The translations under genes were made by a program, and so were the position numbers. 64,000 nucleotides of DNA from Vibrio hannami. GTDB lineage: Bacteria; Pseudomonadota; Gammaproteobacteria; Enterobacterales; Vibrionaceae. The notes under the pieces are model-generated. The model saw only the letters and a list, made by a program, of their open reading frames with translations, made no database searches and was not told the origin of the DNA. Shown here in pieces: positions 34,664 through 44,500 of this stretch. The number at the start of each line of letters is the position of its first letter. Positions within the stretch are counted from its first letter, which is position 1. The stretch lies in the NCBI RefSeq assembly GCF_029589055.1, contig NZ_JARQZP010000007.1, positions 124,001-188,000 on the forward strand, read 5' to 3'.

Positions 34664-36013
34664 ATGAGCTCAGCAGAGCAGAAGAAGCAGGGAGGGGGGC
34701 TGACACCGCAAGCGGAAGCGCCGAAAGTACCAACGTCCTTAGATGATCTGGATGTTCCTGCTGTTATTCTGGAAAACCTAGTCCTTAAACATTTGGCGGC
34801 TTACCCCAAATCAAACGTCATTGAGCTATCGCGTAGTCTTGGCGTGATTAGTCAGTTTGTTGACGGCATTCTACAAAAGTTGCGCGAAAAAGCTCAGGTC
34901 GAGGTTTTTCAGGCTGAACGCAACGCATTCCAAACTGACAATTCCGGAACCCAGGTCCGATACGCACTGTCTGAACAAGGAGCTGAGGAAGCTGACAAGG
35001 CATTTGCCAAAGATGCTTACGTAGGGCCGATGCCTGTGTCCCTCAGGCGATATAACGAGATGGTTCAAAAGCAGGATGTCAGGGAAAGGGTTGTAACCAG
35101 AACCGATGTAGAAAGGGCGCTGTCAGATGTCTATGGTTCAGAGCGACTTATTCCGGTAATAGGCCCGGCGATTAACTCAGGTAGGGCGTTGTTACTCTAC
35201 GGCCATGCAGGTTCAGGTAAAACTTTTGTCGCGGAGCGAATCCTCAACGCTCACCACACTTCTGTTTATGTTCCTCATGCTGTTTATGCTGGTGGTAACA
35301 TCATTAAAGTTTTTTCTCCTCAGCATCATAAGCCTGTCCCTCAGGCAGAAAACAGTTTACTCAGTGCTAGGCTGGACCAGCAGTATGATAAACGTTGGGT
35401 TTTATGTCAGCGCCCTAGCATTCAGATAGGTGGTGAACTGACCATGGACATGGTGGAAGTGAACCATAGCGAACAAAGTAAGGTATGGACGGCACCACTG
35501 CAGATGATGGCAAATAATGGCATCCTGGTGATTGATGACCTTGGCCGTCAGCCAGTACCTGTTGACACGATTCTGAACCGTTGGATTGTTCCTATGGAGT
35601 ATTTCTATGACCATCTAGGCTTGCCGAATGGTCAGCAGATCACGGTGCCTTTTATTCTTACTCTGGCATTTTCAACCAACCTGGATCCACAAAAAATCGC
35701 GGATCCCGCCTTCCTGAGACGACTGGGTTACAAGATTCAGTTTTACGCCCTTAAGGAGTCGGAGTACACCAGCCTGTGGAAAGATAATACTGATCGCAAG
35801 AAGTTGGGTTTGCCAGAGGAGTCGGTAAGCAAGCTTTTATCGTTACATAATCACTACTCAGTTGGATATTTCCCTTGTATCCCGAAGGATATTGTCGGTA
35901 TAAGCCGGGACATCATTGCATTTGAAGAGATCGACCCGGTTATTACTCCCGATATCATGGAACGGGCATGGGATCTTTACTTTACCTCTGATGGAAAAGG
36001 AGGCGTGATATGA
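34664..36013 (+). CDS. AAA+ ATPase with N-terminal winged helix, Tad-locus associated
   Basis: 449 residues. Residues about 33-105 look like a winged-helix domain (LKHLAAYPKSNVIELSRSLG). Walker A GHAGSGKT is at 180-187 and Walker B ILVIDDLG near 287, followed by arginine finger and sensor-type residues (AFLRRLGYKI). It overlaps rcpC by four bases and so belongs to the Tad operon, but it is not one of the standard Tad/Rcp/Cpa components. Possible roles are regulatory or assembly ATPase; unproven. No signal or membrane segment. Confidence 0.75.
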   Translation: MSSAEQKKQGGGLTPQAEAPKVPTSLDDLDVPAVILENLVLKHLAAYPKSNVIELSRSLGVISQFVDGILQKLREKAQVEVFQAERNAFQTDNSGTQVRYALSEQGAEEADKAFAKDAYVGPMPVSLRRYNEMVQKQDVRERVVTRTDVERALSDVYGSERLIPVIGPAINSGRALLLYGHAGSGKTFVAERILNAHHTSVYVPHAVYAGGNIIKVFSPQHHKPVPQAENSLLSARLDQQYDKRWVLCQRPSIQIGGELTMDMVEVNHSEQSKVWTAPLQMMANNGILVIDDLGRQPVPVDTILNRWIVPMEYFYDHLGLPNGQQITVPFILTLAFSTNLDPQKIADPAFLRRLGYKIQFYALKESEYTSLWKDNTDRKKLGLPEESVSKLLSLHNHYSVGYFPCIPKDIVGISRDIIAFEEIDPVITPDIMERAWDLYFTSDGKGGVI

Positions 36014-36765
36014 ACCGAACCCAGGTTATTTTCTTGTTGCTACTCTCAGTGGTGTTTGGTCTCGCTGCGGTGTTTGTCGGTAAGCAGTGGCTGGATAACC
36101 AAAGACAACCAGAAGTCCAGATGGAGCTTGTGGAGCGCCATCCAGTTGTTGTGGCCGCGATAGATATACCTACCGGAACCGTGGTTGCTCTGGAAAATTT
36201 GAGCACTAAGTTGTTGGAAGTAGAGTGGATAAACGAAGAACACCACTTCGCTACTACAGACGATATTGTTGGCAGAGTGGCCAAGGATAATATCTACGCT
36301 GGAGAGATTGTCCATAATTCACGCCTAGCGTTACCTGGCGAAGGAACAACCTTATCTGCACTTATTTCGGAGAATAAGCGTGCGGTGACCATCCGGGTGA
36401 ATGATGTTGTTGGTGTGGCCGGGTTCCTGCTTCCGGGAAGTAAGGTCGATATTCTTTATACCATTCAATACAGCAAGACCAGTGCAGTAACGTCGACAGT
36501 ACTCAAAGATATTAAAGTATTAGCGGTTGACCAGACTACCCGCACAGAAGAGAACAAGCCCATCATTGTTCGTGCAGTAACACTCGAAGTTACGCCAAAG
36601 GAAGCGGAAAAGCTGTTAACAGCAAATTCAAAAGGGTCGATCCAGTTAGCGCTGAGAAACCCTCTTGAGATCGAGAAGCCTAAACCAAAAAGAGTTTACA
36701 AGCCTAAGCCAAGTGTAACTATCATCAAGGGCACACAATCATCAGATGTGCGGGTTCAGGAGTGA
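36010..36765 (+). CDS. rcpC: Pilus assembly protein RcpC (CpaB)
   Basis: 251-residue periplasmic protein anchored by an N-terminal hydrophobic helix (VIFLLLLSVVFGLAAVFVG). A SAF domain at about 45-110 (VVVAAIDIPTGTVV ... AGEIVHNSRL) and the RcpC/CpaB region with VGVAGFLLPGSKVDIL. Works with the RcpA secretin at the outer membrane. It overlaps the AAA+ gene by four bases and rcpA by four bases. Confidence 0.88.
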   Translation: MNRTQVIFLLLLSVVFGLAAVFVGKQWLDNQRQPEVQMELVERHPVVVAAIDIPTGTVVALENLSTKLLEVEWINEEHHFATTDDIVGRVAKDNIYAGEIVHNSRLALPGEGTTLSALISENKRAVTIRVNDVVGVAGFLLPGSKVDILYTIQYSKTSAVTSTVLKDIKVLAVDQTTRTEENKPIIVRAVTLEVTPKEAEKLLTANSKGSIQLALRNPLEIEKPKPKRVYKPKPSVTIIKGTQSSDVRVQE

Positions 36766-38221
36766 GGTCTGTATCGATGAAAAGAATATTATTACTACTC
36801 AGTTTATTGACTTGTTCATTCTCTTTGTTTGCCTCGGTAACGGCTCAAACAGGAGAGACCATTTATATTCCTCACCACAAATCAACACATATTAACCTGA
36901 CAGCGTCAGCCGGTAGGGTCTCTCTCGGTGACCCGGATGTACTTGATATCGTGATGCTAAAGTCCGATGAGCTTTTCCTGATAGGTAAAAAACTGGGCTC
37001 GACCAACCTTATGGTCTGGAACAAGCGCGGTGTATTGATAGAAGCACTAAACATCGAGGTGACTCATGATCTGAATACTCTGAAAGCGAAGCTTTACGAG
37101 TTTTTGCCTGATGAGGAAATCTCTGTTCATAGCTCCAAAAATAAGTTGATACTAAGTGGAATGGTAAGCAATCAGGCTACCATGAATCTGGCTCTTAAGG
37201 TGGCTGAATCATACGCAGGTGGTAAAGAGGCTGATGCAGAAGCTGAAGGTCAGGTTAATGAATCGAGCGTGATCAATCTTATGACTATCGGTGGTTCGCA
37301 GCAGGTGATGTTGGAAGTTACGGTTGCGGAAGTGCAGCGTAGCTTAACCAAACGTTTTGATGCTGACTTTAACTTCTTCCAGTCCAGTGGAGACTTTAAA
37401 TGGGGGGAGGTAGCAATGCAGGAGGGGTAAGTGGCATAGACCCTATATTTAATATACCTGCTTACTCAGATACAGGTATTTTGGGTTCTTTTGTTGACGG
37501 AAACACTCTATTTGAGTTTGCTCTCGATATCGCAAAAGAGAATGGTAGTGCAAAAATATTGGCAGAACCAAACCTTACCGCACTGAGTGGTACCAAAGCC
37601 GAGTTCCTGGCTGGGGGCGAGTATCCCATTCCAGTTCCTGATGACGATGGTATTGTTATTGAATACCGAAAATACGGTGTCAGCGTTGAGTTTATTCCCA
37701 CCATATTGAGTAATAAGCAAATCAATCTGGCGATGGTTGTTGGTGTTAGTGAGCTGAGTAGCACCAACGCTTTAACCCTGGATTTTGGGCAGACGACACA
37801 ATTTTTTATTCCTTCTCTCACCAGCCGAAGCTCCTCAACTACGGTCGAGCTTGCTGACGGACAAACCATTGGTATCGCAGGTTTGTTGAGCGAACAAACC
37901 AGAGAAGTGGTTACCACTATGCCGGGATTCAGTGATATTCCCATTCTGGGGCAGCTTTTTAATAGCCAGGAATACGTTTCGGGTGAGACAGAGTTGGTGA
38001 TTTTGGTTACACCAAGGCTAGCGGCACCTATAGACAGAAACAAAGTTACCCTGCCGACGGATGGTTTTGTAGCACCGAATGACTGGGAGTTTTACCTGCT
38101 AGGCAAGCGGGCGGGTTATCAGAAAGTAGAACCTTCGATGTCAGAAGATAAAACCCCGATGCCATTACCATCATCGACTGAGATGGGTGGTTCGGAAGGC
38201 AAGTTTGGTCACACTCTCTAG
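36762..38221 (+). pseudogene. rcpA: Tad outer-membrane secretin RcpA (CpaC), one-base frameshift
   Basis: Secretin channel for the Flp pilus. Signal peptide LLLLSLLTCSFSLFASVTA, BON/pilus N-terminal domain (about 30-110), then the secretin domain with VTVAEVQRSLTKRF and, after the break, KILAEPNLTALSGTKAEFLAGGEYPIPV and ETELVILVTPRL. The frame breaks in the G6 run at 37402-37407: zero frame ends MQEG at 37430, while the other frame continues GGSNAGGVSGIDPIF to 38221. One more G gives a full 486-codon gene. ATG 36777 with an upstream start 36762 are both possible. Confidence 0.88.
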
Positions 38222-38231
38222 GAGGCTATAT

Positions 38232-38528
38232 ATGTTGAGAAAGATTAGAACGGTTTCATTCTTAATATTGCCTGTGCTTTTTGCAGCAGGGTGTGCTTCT
38301 GATTATGAGGTAGCGTTAGGTAGCTCAGTGTCGATGATTAAATCGGAACAGACTATGAACCCAGAGGCGTCAGAAGAAAACCTTGGTTATGTTCCTGCAG
38401 GTAGCGGTGAGCGGATGCAAGCGACTTTGGATGTGTATCATAAACAGACTGCAAGCATGAAGAGTGACACATCGATGAGTGCGCAGAATGTACTGGCAAT
38501 TCCGGTTAGCTCGAGTAGCAGTAAATAA
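38232..38528 (+). CDS. Small lipoprotein of the Tad operon
   Basis: 98 residues with a lipoprotein signal ending LFAAGC. AGGAGG lies five to ten bases before ATG 38232, so that start is preferred over an upstream in-frame one. The mature part is Ser/Met/Ala-rich with no recognised domain. Its place after rcpA is where rcpB or cpaD sits in other Tad loci, so it may help the secretin, but sequence does not prove it. Confidence 0.7.
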   Translation: MLRKIRTVSFLILPVLFAAGCASDYEVALGSSVSMIKSEQTMNPEASEENLGYVPAGSGERMQATLDVYHKQTASMKSDTSMSAQNVLAIPVSSSSSK

Positions 38529-38549
38529 GATAAACAAGAGTGCAGGATT

Positions 38550-39869
38550 ATGAGTCATCGTCTTCGGCAGTATCCATTGCGAAATAAACAGAAAGGCTTA
38601 GTAGCTGTTCTGATTACGGTCGCGTTTGCCTTGATGATTGGCTTTGCTGCACTGGCGATTGATATCAACCATATGGTGTTAAACAAAGCCAGGTTGCAGA
38701 ATGCCGTCGATTCGGCTGCACTGGCTGGTGCGAAACAGGCCGATCAGACCGATATTGCATCAGATATTGATGCGGCGGTAACAGAGGCATTGGATAAATT
38801 TGATGATGCGGCAGGCAATACGGTTTTAACCCTGACTGGCGCAAATGCTCCAACGGTTATCGTGCAGGTCGCGAATGACGCCATCTCTTTTCCGGGTACT
38901 AGTGTAGACCACTCTTCAGATATCTATGTACGTGTGCAAATCACCGCTTATCAGCTGGATAATTACTTTATCAGCCTGTTTGGTATCAATAAAACCATTA
39001 CTGTCAGTGCGGTAGCCGGGCCGAGTTCTGGTGCCAGAGAAGTGTGTAATATAGTCCCAATGGCGGTATGTTCAATGGACTCAATGGATACCGACGGTTC
39101 AGATGGCACTTATTATGGCTACACCACAGAAAAAGCATATGTATTAAAACTGGAAGATAACGTCAGTGATATGGGAGCGGGTAACTACCAACTACTTGAT
39201 TTTGGTAGTGGTGGTGCCGATGTAAGGCTTGGTTTAGCCGGGGATTACCCCGGATGTGTAGATATCAGTGATCCGGTGACGACGAAGCCGGGTAACACGA
39301 TAGGCCCGGTTGCTGATGGCCTTAATACTCGCTTTGATGATTACACGGGTAATATGTCAGGAACGGAACTAACCTACCCGTCAGATAAGTTTGTTTACGG
39401 AGTTACTGATTATAACACTGTGGTCTATGACGAGGACCTTCCCTACGAAGATTCAGTCAAAATCTATGAGTCTAATGTAAATAATCCGGATGAGTGGACA
39501 CCTGTATCTATTGACCCTTGGGGTCATGATGAGTACGAGACAAGTAAGTCTGCCTGTAACGGGAGTAATAGTGGGGGGTGTCGTTCTGACGGTGTATCAG
39601 AACGCCGCACGTTAGCTATTCCCATGATTGATTGCGTTAATCCATTGTCTTCGGGTGGAGGTACAAACCAGTTTAATGTTGATGGGATCGGCTGTTTCTT
39701 CCTGCTGGATAAAGCCAGCAGTAATAGCGGTAAAAATTCGATCCCGGTTATCGGTGAGTTTATCGAGGACTGTACTGTAGAAAAAAGTCGCTCAGACGGG
39801 ACATCCGGATTAACCACAGGTCCATATCGCATTGTGCTGTATAAAGATCCTATGAGTGGAGAGTCATGA
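38550..39869 (+). CDS. tadG: TadG-like pseudopilin with long periplasmic domain
   Basis: 439 residues. The N-terminus KGLVAVLITVAFALMIGFAALAIDINHMVLNKARLQ is the TadG/TadE-like membrane helix, followed by DSAALAGAK. A cysteine-rich extracytoplasmic region follows (CNIVPMAVC, CVDIS, CNGSNSGGC, CVNP, CFFLL, CTVEK), which could form several disulfides. It likely acts as a minor tip pilin or adhesin-like part of the Flp pilus. It ends one base before the next start. Confidence 0.8.
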   Translation: MSHRLRQYPLRNKQKGLVAVLITVAFALMIGFAALAIDINHMVLNKARLQNAVDSAALAGAKQADQTDIASDIDAAVTEALDKFDDAAGNTVLTLTGANAPTVIVQVANDAISFPGTSVDHSSDIYVRVQITAYQLDNYFISLFGINKTITVSAVAGPSSGAREVCNIVPMAVCSMDSMDTDGSDGTYYGYTTEKAYVLKLEDNVSDMGAGNYQLLDFGSGGADVRLGLAGDYPGCVDISDPVTTKPGNTIGPVADGLNTRFDDYTGNMSGTELTYPSDKFVYGVTDYNTVVYDEDLPYEDSVKIYESNVNNPDEWTPVSIDPWGHDEYETSKSACNGSNSGGCRSDGVSERRTLAIPMIDCVNPLSSGGGTNQFNVDGIGCFFLLDKASSNSGKNSIPVIGEFIEDCTVEKSRSDGTSGLTTGPYRIVLYKDPMSGES

Positions 39870-39870
39870 T

Positions 39871-40296
39871 ATGAGACACATGACTTCCCACACAGAACAA
39901 GGCTATGCAGCGGTAGAGTTTGTTATCACGCTACCCATTTTGTTGATGTTGGTTGGTATATTCAGCGAACTAGGCAACCTCTATATCCAACATACAACCT
40001 TGACCAAAGCGGTACAGGATGGTGCCAGATGGGCGGTGAATGGTGTTGTTGGTACCAATGGTGGGATTGCTGACAGCAATGAAATCAAGAATCTGGTTGT
40101 GTATGGCAAGATGTCCTCCGGCAGCTCTTCGGTGCTGGAGTCTTTTACTACCGCAGATGTATCAGTTGTTGAAGTGGGTAACTTTGTTACAGTTTCAGCA
40201 AGCTATGATTATTCTCCAATCTTCTTAAATATTCCCTATGTTACCCAGAATTTTAATCTGACGCTTAATGCCTCTTCGGTTATGAGGACTAACTGA
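39871..40296 (+). CDS. tadE: TadE-like pseudopilin
   Basis: 141 residues. Cleavable prepilin pattern EQG then YAAVEFVITLPILLMLVGIFSELGNLY with Glu at mature position 5, fitting TadE. ATG 39871 with GGAGAG upstream is preferred over GTG 39856, which overlaps the previous gene. It would be processed by TadV and needed for Flp pilus formation. Confidence 0.8.
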   Translation: MRHMTSHTEQGYAAVEFVITLPILLMLVGIFSELGNLYIQHTTLTKAVQDGARWAVNGVVGTNGGIADSNEIKNLVVYGKMSSGSSSVLESFTTADVSVVEVGNFVTVSASYDYSPIFLNIPYVTQNFNLTLNASSVMRTN

Positions 40297-40790
40297 TGGC
40301 TATTCGTCGGCGTCTAACTAGATACAAGGGAATCGCAATTGTTGAATTTACAATTGTCGCCACTGCATTGCTGATCATTCTATTTGGCATATTTGAGATT
40401 GGCAGGTTTGTTTATTCAGTGCAGATGTTGAATGAAGTGACGCGAAAAGTGGCAAGACTTGCGGCAGTTTGTCACGTTTCTGATCAGAACAATATTATGG
40501 GAATGGCGGAGATCAAAAACACCCTGCCAGCCGGGGTCAGTAGTGCCGATGTTGTAGTTGAATACCTTGATGAAAGTGGCGCTATTGTGGCTGATCCAAT
40601 GGGAAGTTTCGGTGATATCAGCTTCGTCAGAGCCAGGATCACAAACATCAATTATACTTTTCTTAACGTCCTTGAAAGCTTTAACAGTGAAAGTAATTTA
40701 ATACCGAATTTCGAAACCACAGTACCAGCAGAAAATCTGGGTGTATTACGTTATAGCTCAAAAGCTGATGATTACACAGATTGTATCTAA
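40296..40790 (+). CDS. tadF: TadF-like pseudopilin
   Basis: 164 residues with KGIAIVEFTIVATALLIILFGIFEIGRF: Gly then IAIVEF, again Glu at mature position 5, followed by a TadE/F-type periplasmic domain with cysteines (VCHVSD, DYTDC). ATG overlaps the tadE stop (coupled). It is a minor pseudopilin of the same Tad machine. Confidence 0.78.
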   Translation: MAIRRRLTRYKGIAIVEFTIVATALLIILFGIFEIGRFVYSVQMLNEVTRKVARLAAVCHVSDQNNIMGMAEIKNTLPAGVSSADVVVEYLDESGAIVADPMGSFGDISFVRARITNINYTFLNVLESFNSESNLIPNFETTVPAENLGVLRYSSKADDYTDCI

Positions 40791-40828
40791 ACTTATAAAG
40801 GAAGAAGTTAACGCCGGAGAATAACTAT

Positions 40829-42043
40829 ATGGGAGAGGCGGTAAAGTTGGGCCTGGATGATCAAAGTAATTACAAGATAAAGACCAACCTCTGCATCTGG
40901 CTAGTTTATGCCAGCGAAAGATATTTAAACCATATGAATGCAGAGCTAGGTAAGTGTGGCAACTTAAATGTTGAGACCATCTCTTTGTCTATTTTTAATG
41001 CCGATGGTATCGACGGTTTCGCAGCTCCGGATCTGGTTTTTATTGAAACAGGGGTTAACTGGGCCAAGAAACTGGTAGACCTTCAGGAGCAGGATGCTAC
41101 CTTGCAGGATCACGAGGCTTCTCTGATAGTGTTTGGTGATGAGCAGGATACCGGAGCCCTTAAGATTGCACTGCGGTTAGGTGCTTCCGACTTTCTTTCT
41201 TATCGTGCTTCAATTGATGAGCTAATGCCCCTGCTGAAAAACACAGCAGAAGAAAAAATTGTCAACCGTAATCTAGGTGACTTATGCCTTTTTATCAATA
41301 CCAAAGGTGGCTCCGGAGCGACGACACTCGCGGTGAATATGGCAATTGAAATTGCCCAGTCGCATTCTAAAAAAGTGATTCTTGTTGACCTTGATTTGCA
41401 GTTTGGAGCAACACCGGACTATCTGGATATGAAGCCAAGATTTGGTATCTCTGACGCGCTTGAGTCTATTAATGACCTGGATGAGGTATCGCTTCCTTCT
41501 ATGGTATCCAGCCATGAATCCGGGCTAGACCTGATAGGATACACAAGCTATGGCAGCCACGAGAATTACAGTTTGGCAAGAAACTTTGGCAAGCTTCTGC
41601 CTATTCTCAGGCAGTTTTACGACTACGTTATCGTTGATTTGTCGCGAGGGATTGAACACTTCTATGCACCATTAATCGCGCCGGCTTCTAGGGTTTATCT
41701 TGTTTCACAGCAGAACCTTATCTCTATAAAGCATACCAGCGAGCTAATTCGAGTTCTCCAGCTTGAATATGGCATTAACAAAGATTCGGTAGAGATCATT
41801 CTTAACCGATATGAGAAGAGCGTGCCGGTAAACCTGAAAGATATTCAAAACACCATAGAAAATGTCGAGATTCATATGGTGCCGAATGACTATAAAGTGG
41901 CGGTAGAGTCCGCAAACCTTGGTAACCCAATTGTGCTTTCAAGTAAAAAAAGCGCGATTGCTAAATCTATTGTCTCCATTGCAAACAATCTCGATCCAAC
42001 CAAAACAGAGACCAAAGGGTTCTTTGCAAGACTGTTTTCCTGA
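40829..42043 (+). CDS. tadZ: Tad pilus localisation ATPase TadZ (CpaE)
   Basis: 404 residues: an N-terminal receiver-like domain (about 20-145, with no clear phospho-Asp signature) and a ParA/MinD-like domain from about 150. The deviant Walker A reads NTKGGSGATTLAVN: the signature Lys is there but the P-loop Lys is Ala. Walker B is VILVDLDLQFG. TadZ places the pilus machine at the cell pole in other species, and atypical Walker A forms are known in this family. GGAGA precedes the ATG. Confidence 0.85.
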   Translation: MGEAVKLGLDDQSNYKIKTNLCIWLVYASERYLNHMNAELGKCGNLNVETISLSIFNADGIDGFAAPDLVFIETGVNWAKKLVDLQEQDATLQDHEASLIVFGDEQDTGALKIALRLGASDFLSYRASIDELMPLLKNTAEEKIVNRNLGDLCLFINTKGGSGATTLAVNMAIEIAQSHSKKVILVDLDLQFGATPDYLDMKPRFGISDALESINDLDEVSLPSMVSSHESGLDLIGYTSYGSHENYSLARNFGKLLPILRQFYDYVIVDLSRGIEHFYAPLIAPASRVYLVSQQNLISIKHTSELIRVLQLEYGINKDSVEIILNRYEKSVPVNLKDIQNTIENVEIHMVPNDYKVAVESANLGNPIVLSSKKSAIAKSIVSIANNLDPTKTETKGFFARLFS

Positions 42044-42056
42044 GAGAGGCTGAATC

Positions 42057-43513
42057 ATGTTTTTTAAGCGTAAGAATATCAACCCGGACTTTGAACAAAA
42101 AGTCTCTGGAATTAATGAGAAAGAGCCGAAGAAAGAGATCAGAACTCCTTTTCAAAGTACGCCTGAAAAAAAGAAGAAGTCGTTAAGAAAAAGGAACCGA
42201 GTAAAGAAGTTTCCCGAGCTGAAGCAGAGAGTCGTAAGCTGGTAGAGCAGGAGCTGGATGTTAAGCACTACTACCACAAAAAACTACTGGAAACTCTGGA
42301 TCTTGGGATTCTTGCTAACCTGGATGCCGGTAGAGCAAAAAACGATCTTCATGATGCGATTATCCAGTTGATGGAAGAGGATACCTCACACCCATTAAGT
42401 GCAGAGGGGCGTAAACGAGTTATTAAGCAGATAGAAGATGAGGTTTTTGGGCTGGGGCCTCTTGAGCCGTTGCTGGAGGACAAATCGGTATCGGATATTC
42501 TGGTTAACGGGCCTAAAAATATTTTCGTTGAACGCAAAGGTAAACTGGAGAAGACTCCTCACACTTTCTTAGATGACAGGCATCTGCGCAATATCATAGA
42601 TCGTATTGTAAGCCAGGTTGGTCGCCGAATAGATGAAGCCTCTCCGATGGTTGATGCTCGTCTTGCCGATGGTTCTCGTGTAAACGCTATCATTCCGCCT
42701 CTTGCTATCGATGGATCTTCAGTTTCTATCCGTAAATTTGCGGTCGATAAGCTGACCATGGATAACCTGCTTGGCTATAACTCTCTATCTGCACCAATGG
42801 CAAAGTTTATTGAGGCGGCGGTTGAGGGAGAGATGAACATCCTGATTGCTGGTGGTACAGGTTCCGGCAAAACCACCACACTGAATATCTGCTCCAGTTT
42901 TATTCCTTCCGATAAACGAATCGTCACCATAGAGGACTCGGCTGAGTTGCAGCTACAGCAGCCTCACGTTGTTCGTCTGGAAACTCGCCCGGCTAACCTC
43001 GAAGGTAAAGGTGAAATAGGCCAACGGGAGTTAGTGAAAAACTCGCTTCGTATGCGACCGGATCGGATTGTTCTCGGGGAGGTTCGGGGAGCCGAAGCTG
43101 TCGACATGCTGGCGGCTATGAATACCGGGCACGATGGTTCACTGGCGACCATTCACGCCAATACCCCTCGTGATGCAATGAGCCGGGTTGAGAACATGTT
43201 CTCAATGGCTGGCTGGAATATCTCAACCAAAAATCTGCGTTCACAAATTGCTTCTGCTATTCATCTGGTGATTCAGATGGAACGCCAGGAAGATGGTAAA
43301 CGCCGGATGGTAAGCATTCAAGAGATCAACGGTATGGAAGGGGAAGTGATTACCATGTCTGAACTCTTTAAGTTCCAGCGGCAGGGAGTCGATGAAGAGG
43401 GCAATATCATCGGTTATTACACAGCCACTGGTATTGTTCCCGCTTGCCATGATCAGCTAACCCGAAGAGGGATAGATTTGCCGTATGAGTTGTTTAACGA
43501 GTCTTATCCGTAA
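42057..43513 (+). pseudogene. tadA: Tad secretion ATPase TadA (CpaF), one-base frameshift
   Basis: Hexameric ATPase that drives Flp pilus extension. The N-terminal part starts at 42057 (MFFKRKNINPDFEQKV) and breaks at the A7 run 42166-42172. The next frame gives KEPSKEVSRAEAESRKLVEQELD and runs to 43513. It holds FGLGPLEPLL, SDILVNGPKNIFVERKG, Walker A IAGGTGSGKTTTLN, DSAELQL, the Asp and Walker B boxes (LRMRPDRIVLGEVRG), and the His box HANTPRDAMSR. An A8 run restores it fully. Not related to tRNA deaminase tadA at 7 kb. Confidence 0.88.
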
Positions 43514-43524
43514 GGAGGCCCCTA

Positions 43525-44498
43525 ATGCCAAGTATGCCTGAAGGTCCTACTTTATTTTTAATGTTGCTGTTCTTTGCGATTGTTTTTATCTCGCAGGCTT
43601 TGATTTTGCCTGCCGCTGGGCAACGTGCAAAACATAAAGAGCTAGCGGCAAGGTTAAAAAATACTCAGCAATCGTTAGATGAGGAGAGCAGAACGCTCTT
43701 GCGTGAACACTATCTGCGTGGTCTATCTCCGATAGAGAAAAAGCTGGTTAATATTTCGTTTTTTGCCGATATGAAGAAGATCATAGAGTTATCCGGTAGC
43801 TCATGGGGGTTGAGTAAAACGCTCGGAATGACTTTTCTTATCAGTATTATAGTGGTGATGCTGACGGTTATTTTTGTTCAACCCTGGTTTGTCACCGCTA
43901 TCGGGTTTGTTGGTGTATGGATCCTTATGTATATGATCCTCAACAAAATGGTATCAAGACGCCTAGCCAAATTTGAAGAACAGCTCCCGGAAGCACTAGA
44001 CATTATCAAAAGGGTGCTGCAGGCCGGTCAGCCACTGAATCAGTCCTTTGCGGAAGTGGGACGTGAGATGCCGGAGCCTATTGGCATAGAGTTTATGAAT
44101 ACCTTCAATATGCTCAACTATGGCTATGATCTTAGGCTTGCGATTATGCAGATGGTCGATCGCAACCCCACGGTATCTATGATGGCTTTTTCCAGTGCGG
44201 TGTTATTGCAGAAAGAGACGGGGGTAACCTGACGGAGAACCTGGATAAGGTAGCGAATGTACTCAGAGCTCGTTTCAAGCTTGGACGCAAGATTAAGTCG
44301 TTGTCAGCAGAAGCACGTATGTCAGCCTGGATTCTGGTGCTTTCTCCTTTTGGACTCTTTCTTATGTTGCAGGTAGTGAATCCCGCTTATCTTGAGCCCT
44401 TATACACACCTGAAGGTATGGACATGGTCACAGGTGGGATTATTAGTTTGGTGCTCGGAACCTTCTGGATTCGGCAAATCATTAATATTGAGGTGTAA
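43525..44498 (+). pseudogene. tadB: Tad inner-membrane platform protein TadB, one-base frameshift
   Basis: GspF-type polytopic platform protein. First part to 44232 has hydrophobic segments and the GspF-like FEEQLPEALDIIKRVLQAGQPLNQS. It breaks at the G5 run 44220-44224 after QKETG; the next frame reads NLTENLDKVANVLRARFKLG and continues through two more membrane segments to 44498. One extra G gives ETGGNLTENLD, the conserved sequence. It pairs with TadC. Confidence 0.87.
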
Positions 44499-44500
44499 CT

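Noticed and set aside
34664..36013. Sigma-54 activator
   Set aside because: Walker motifs are present but no GAFTGA loop and no C-terminal Fis-type helix-turn-helix.
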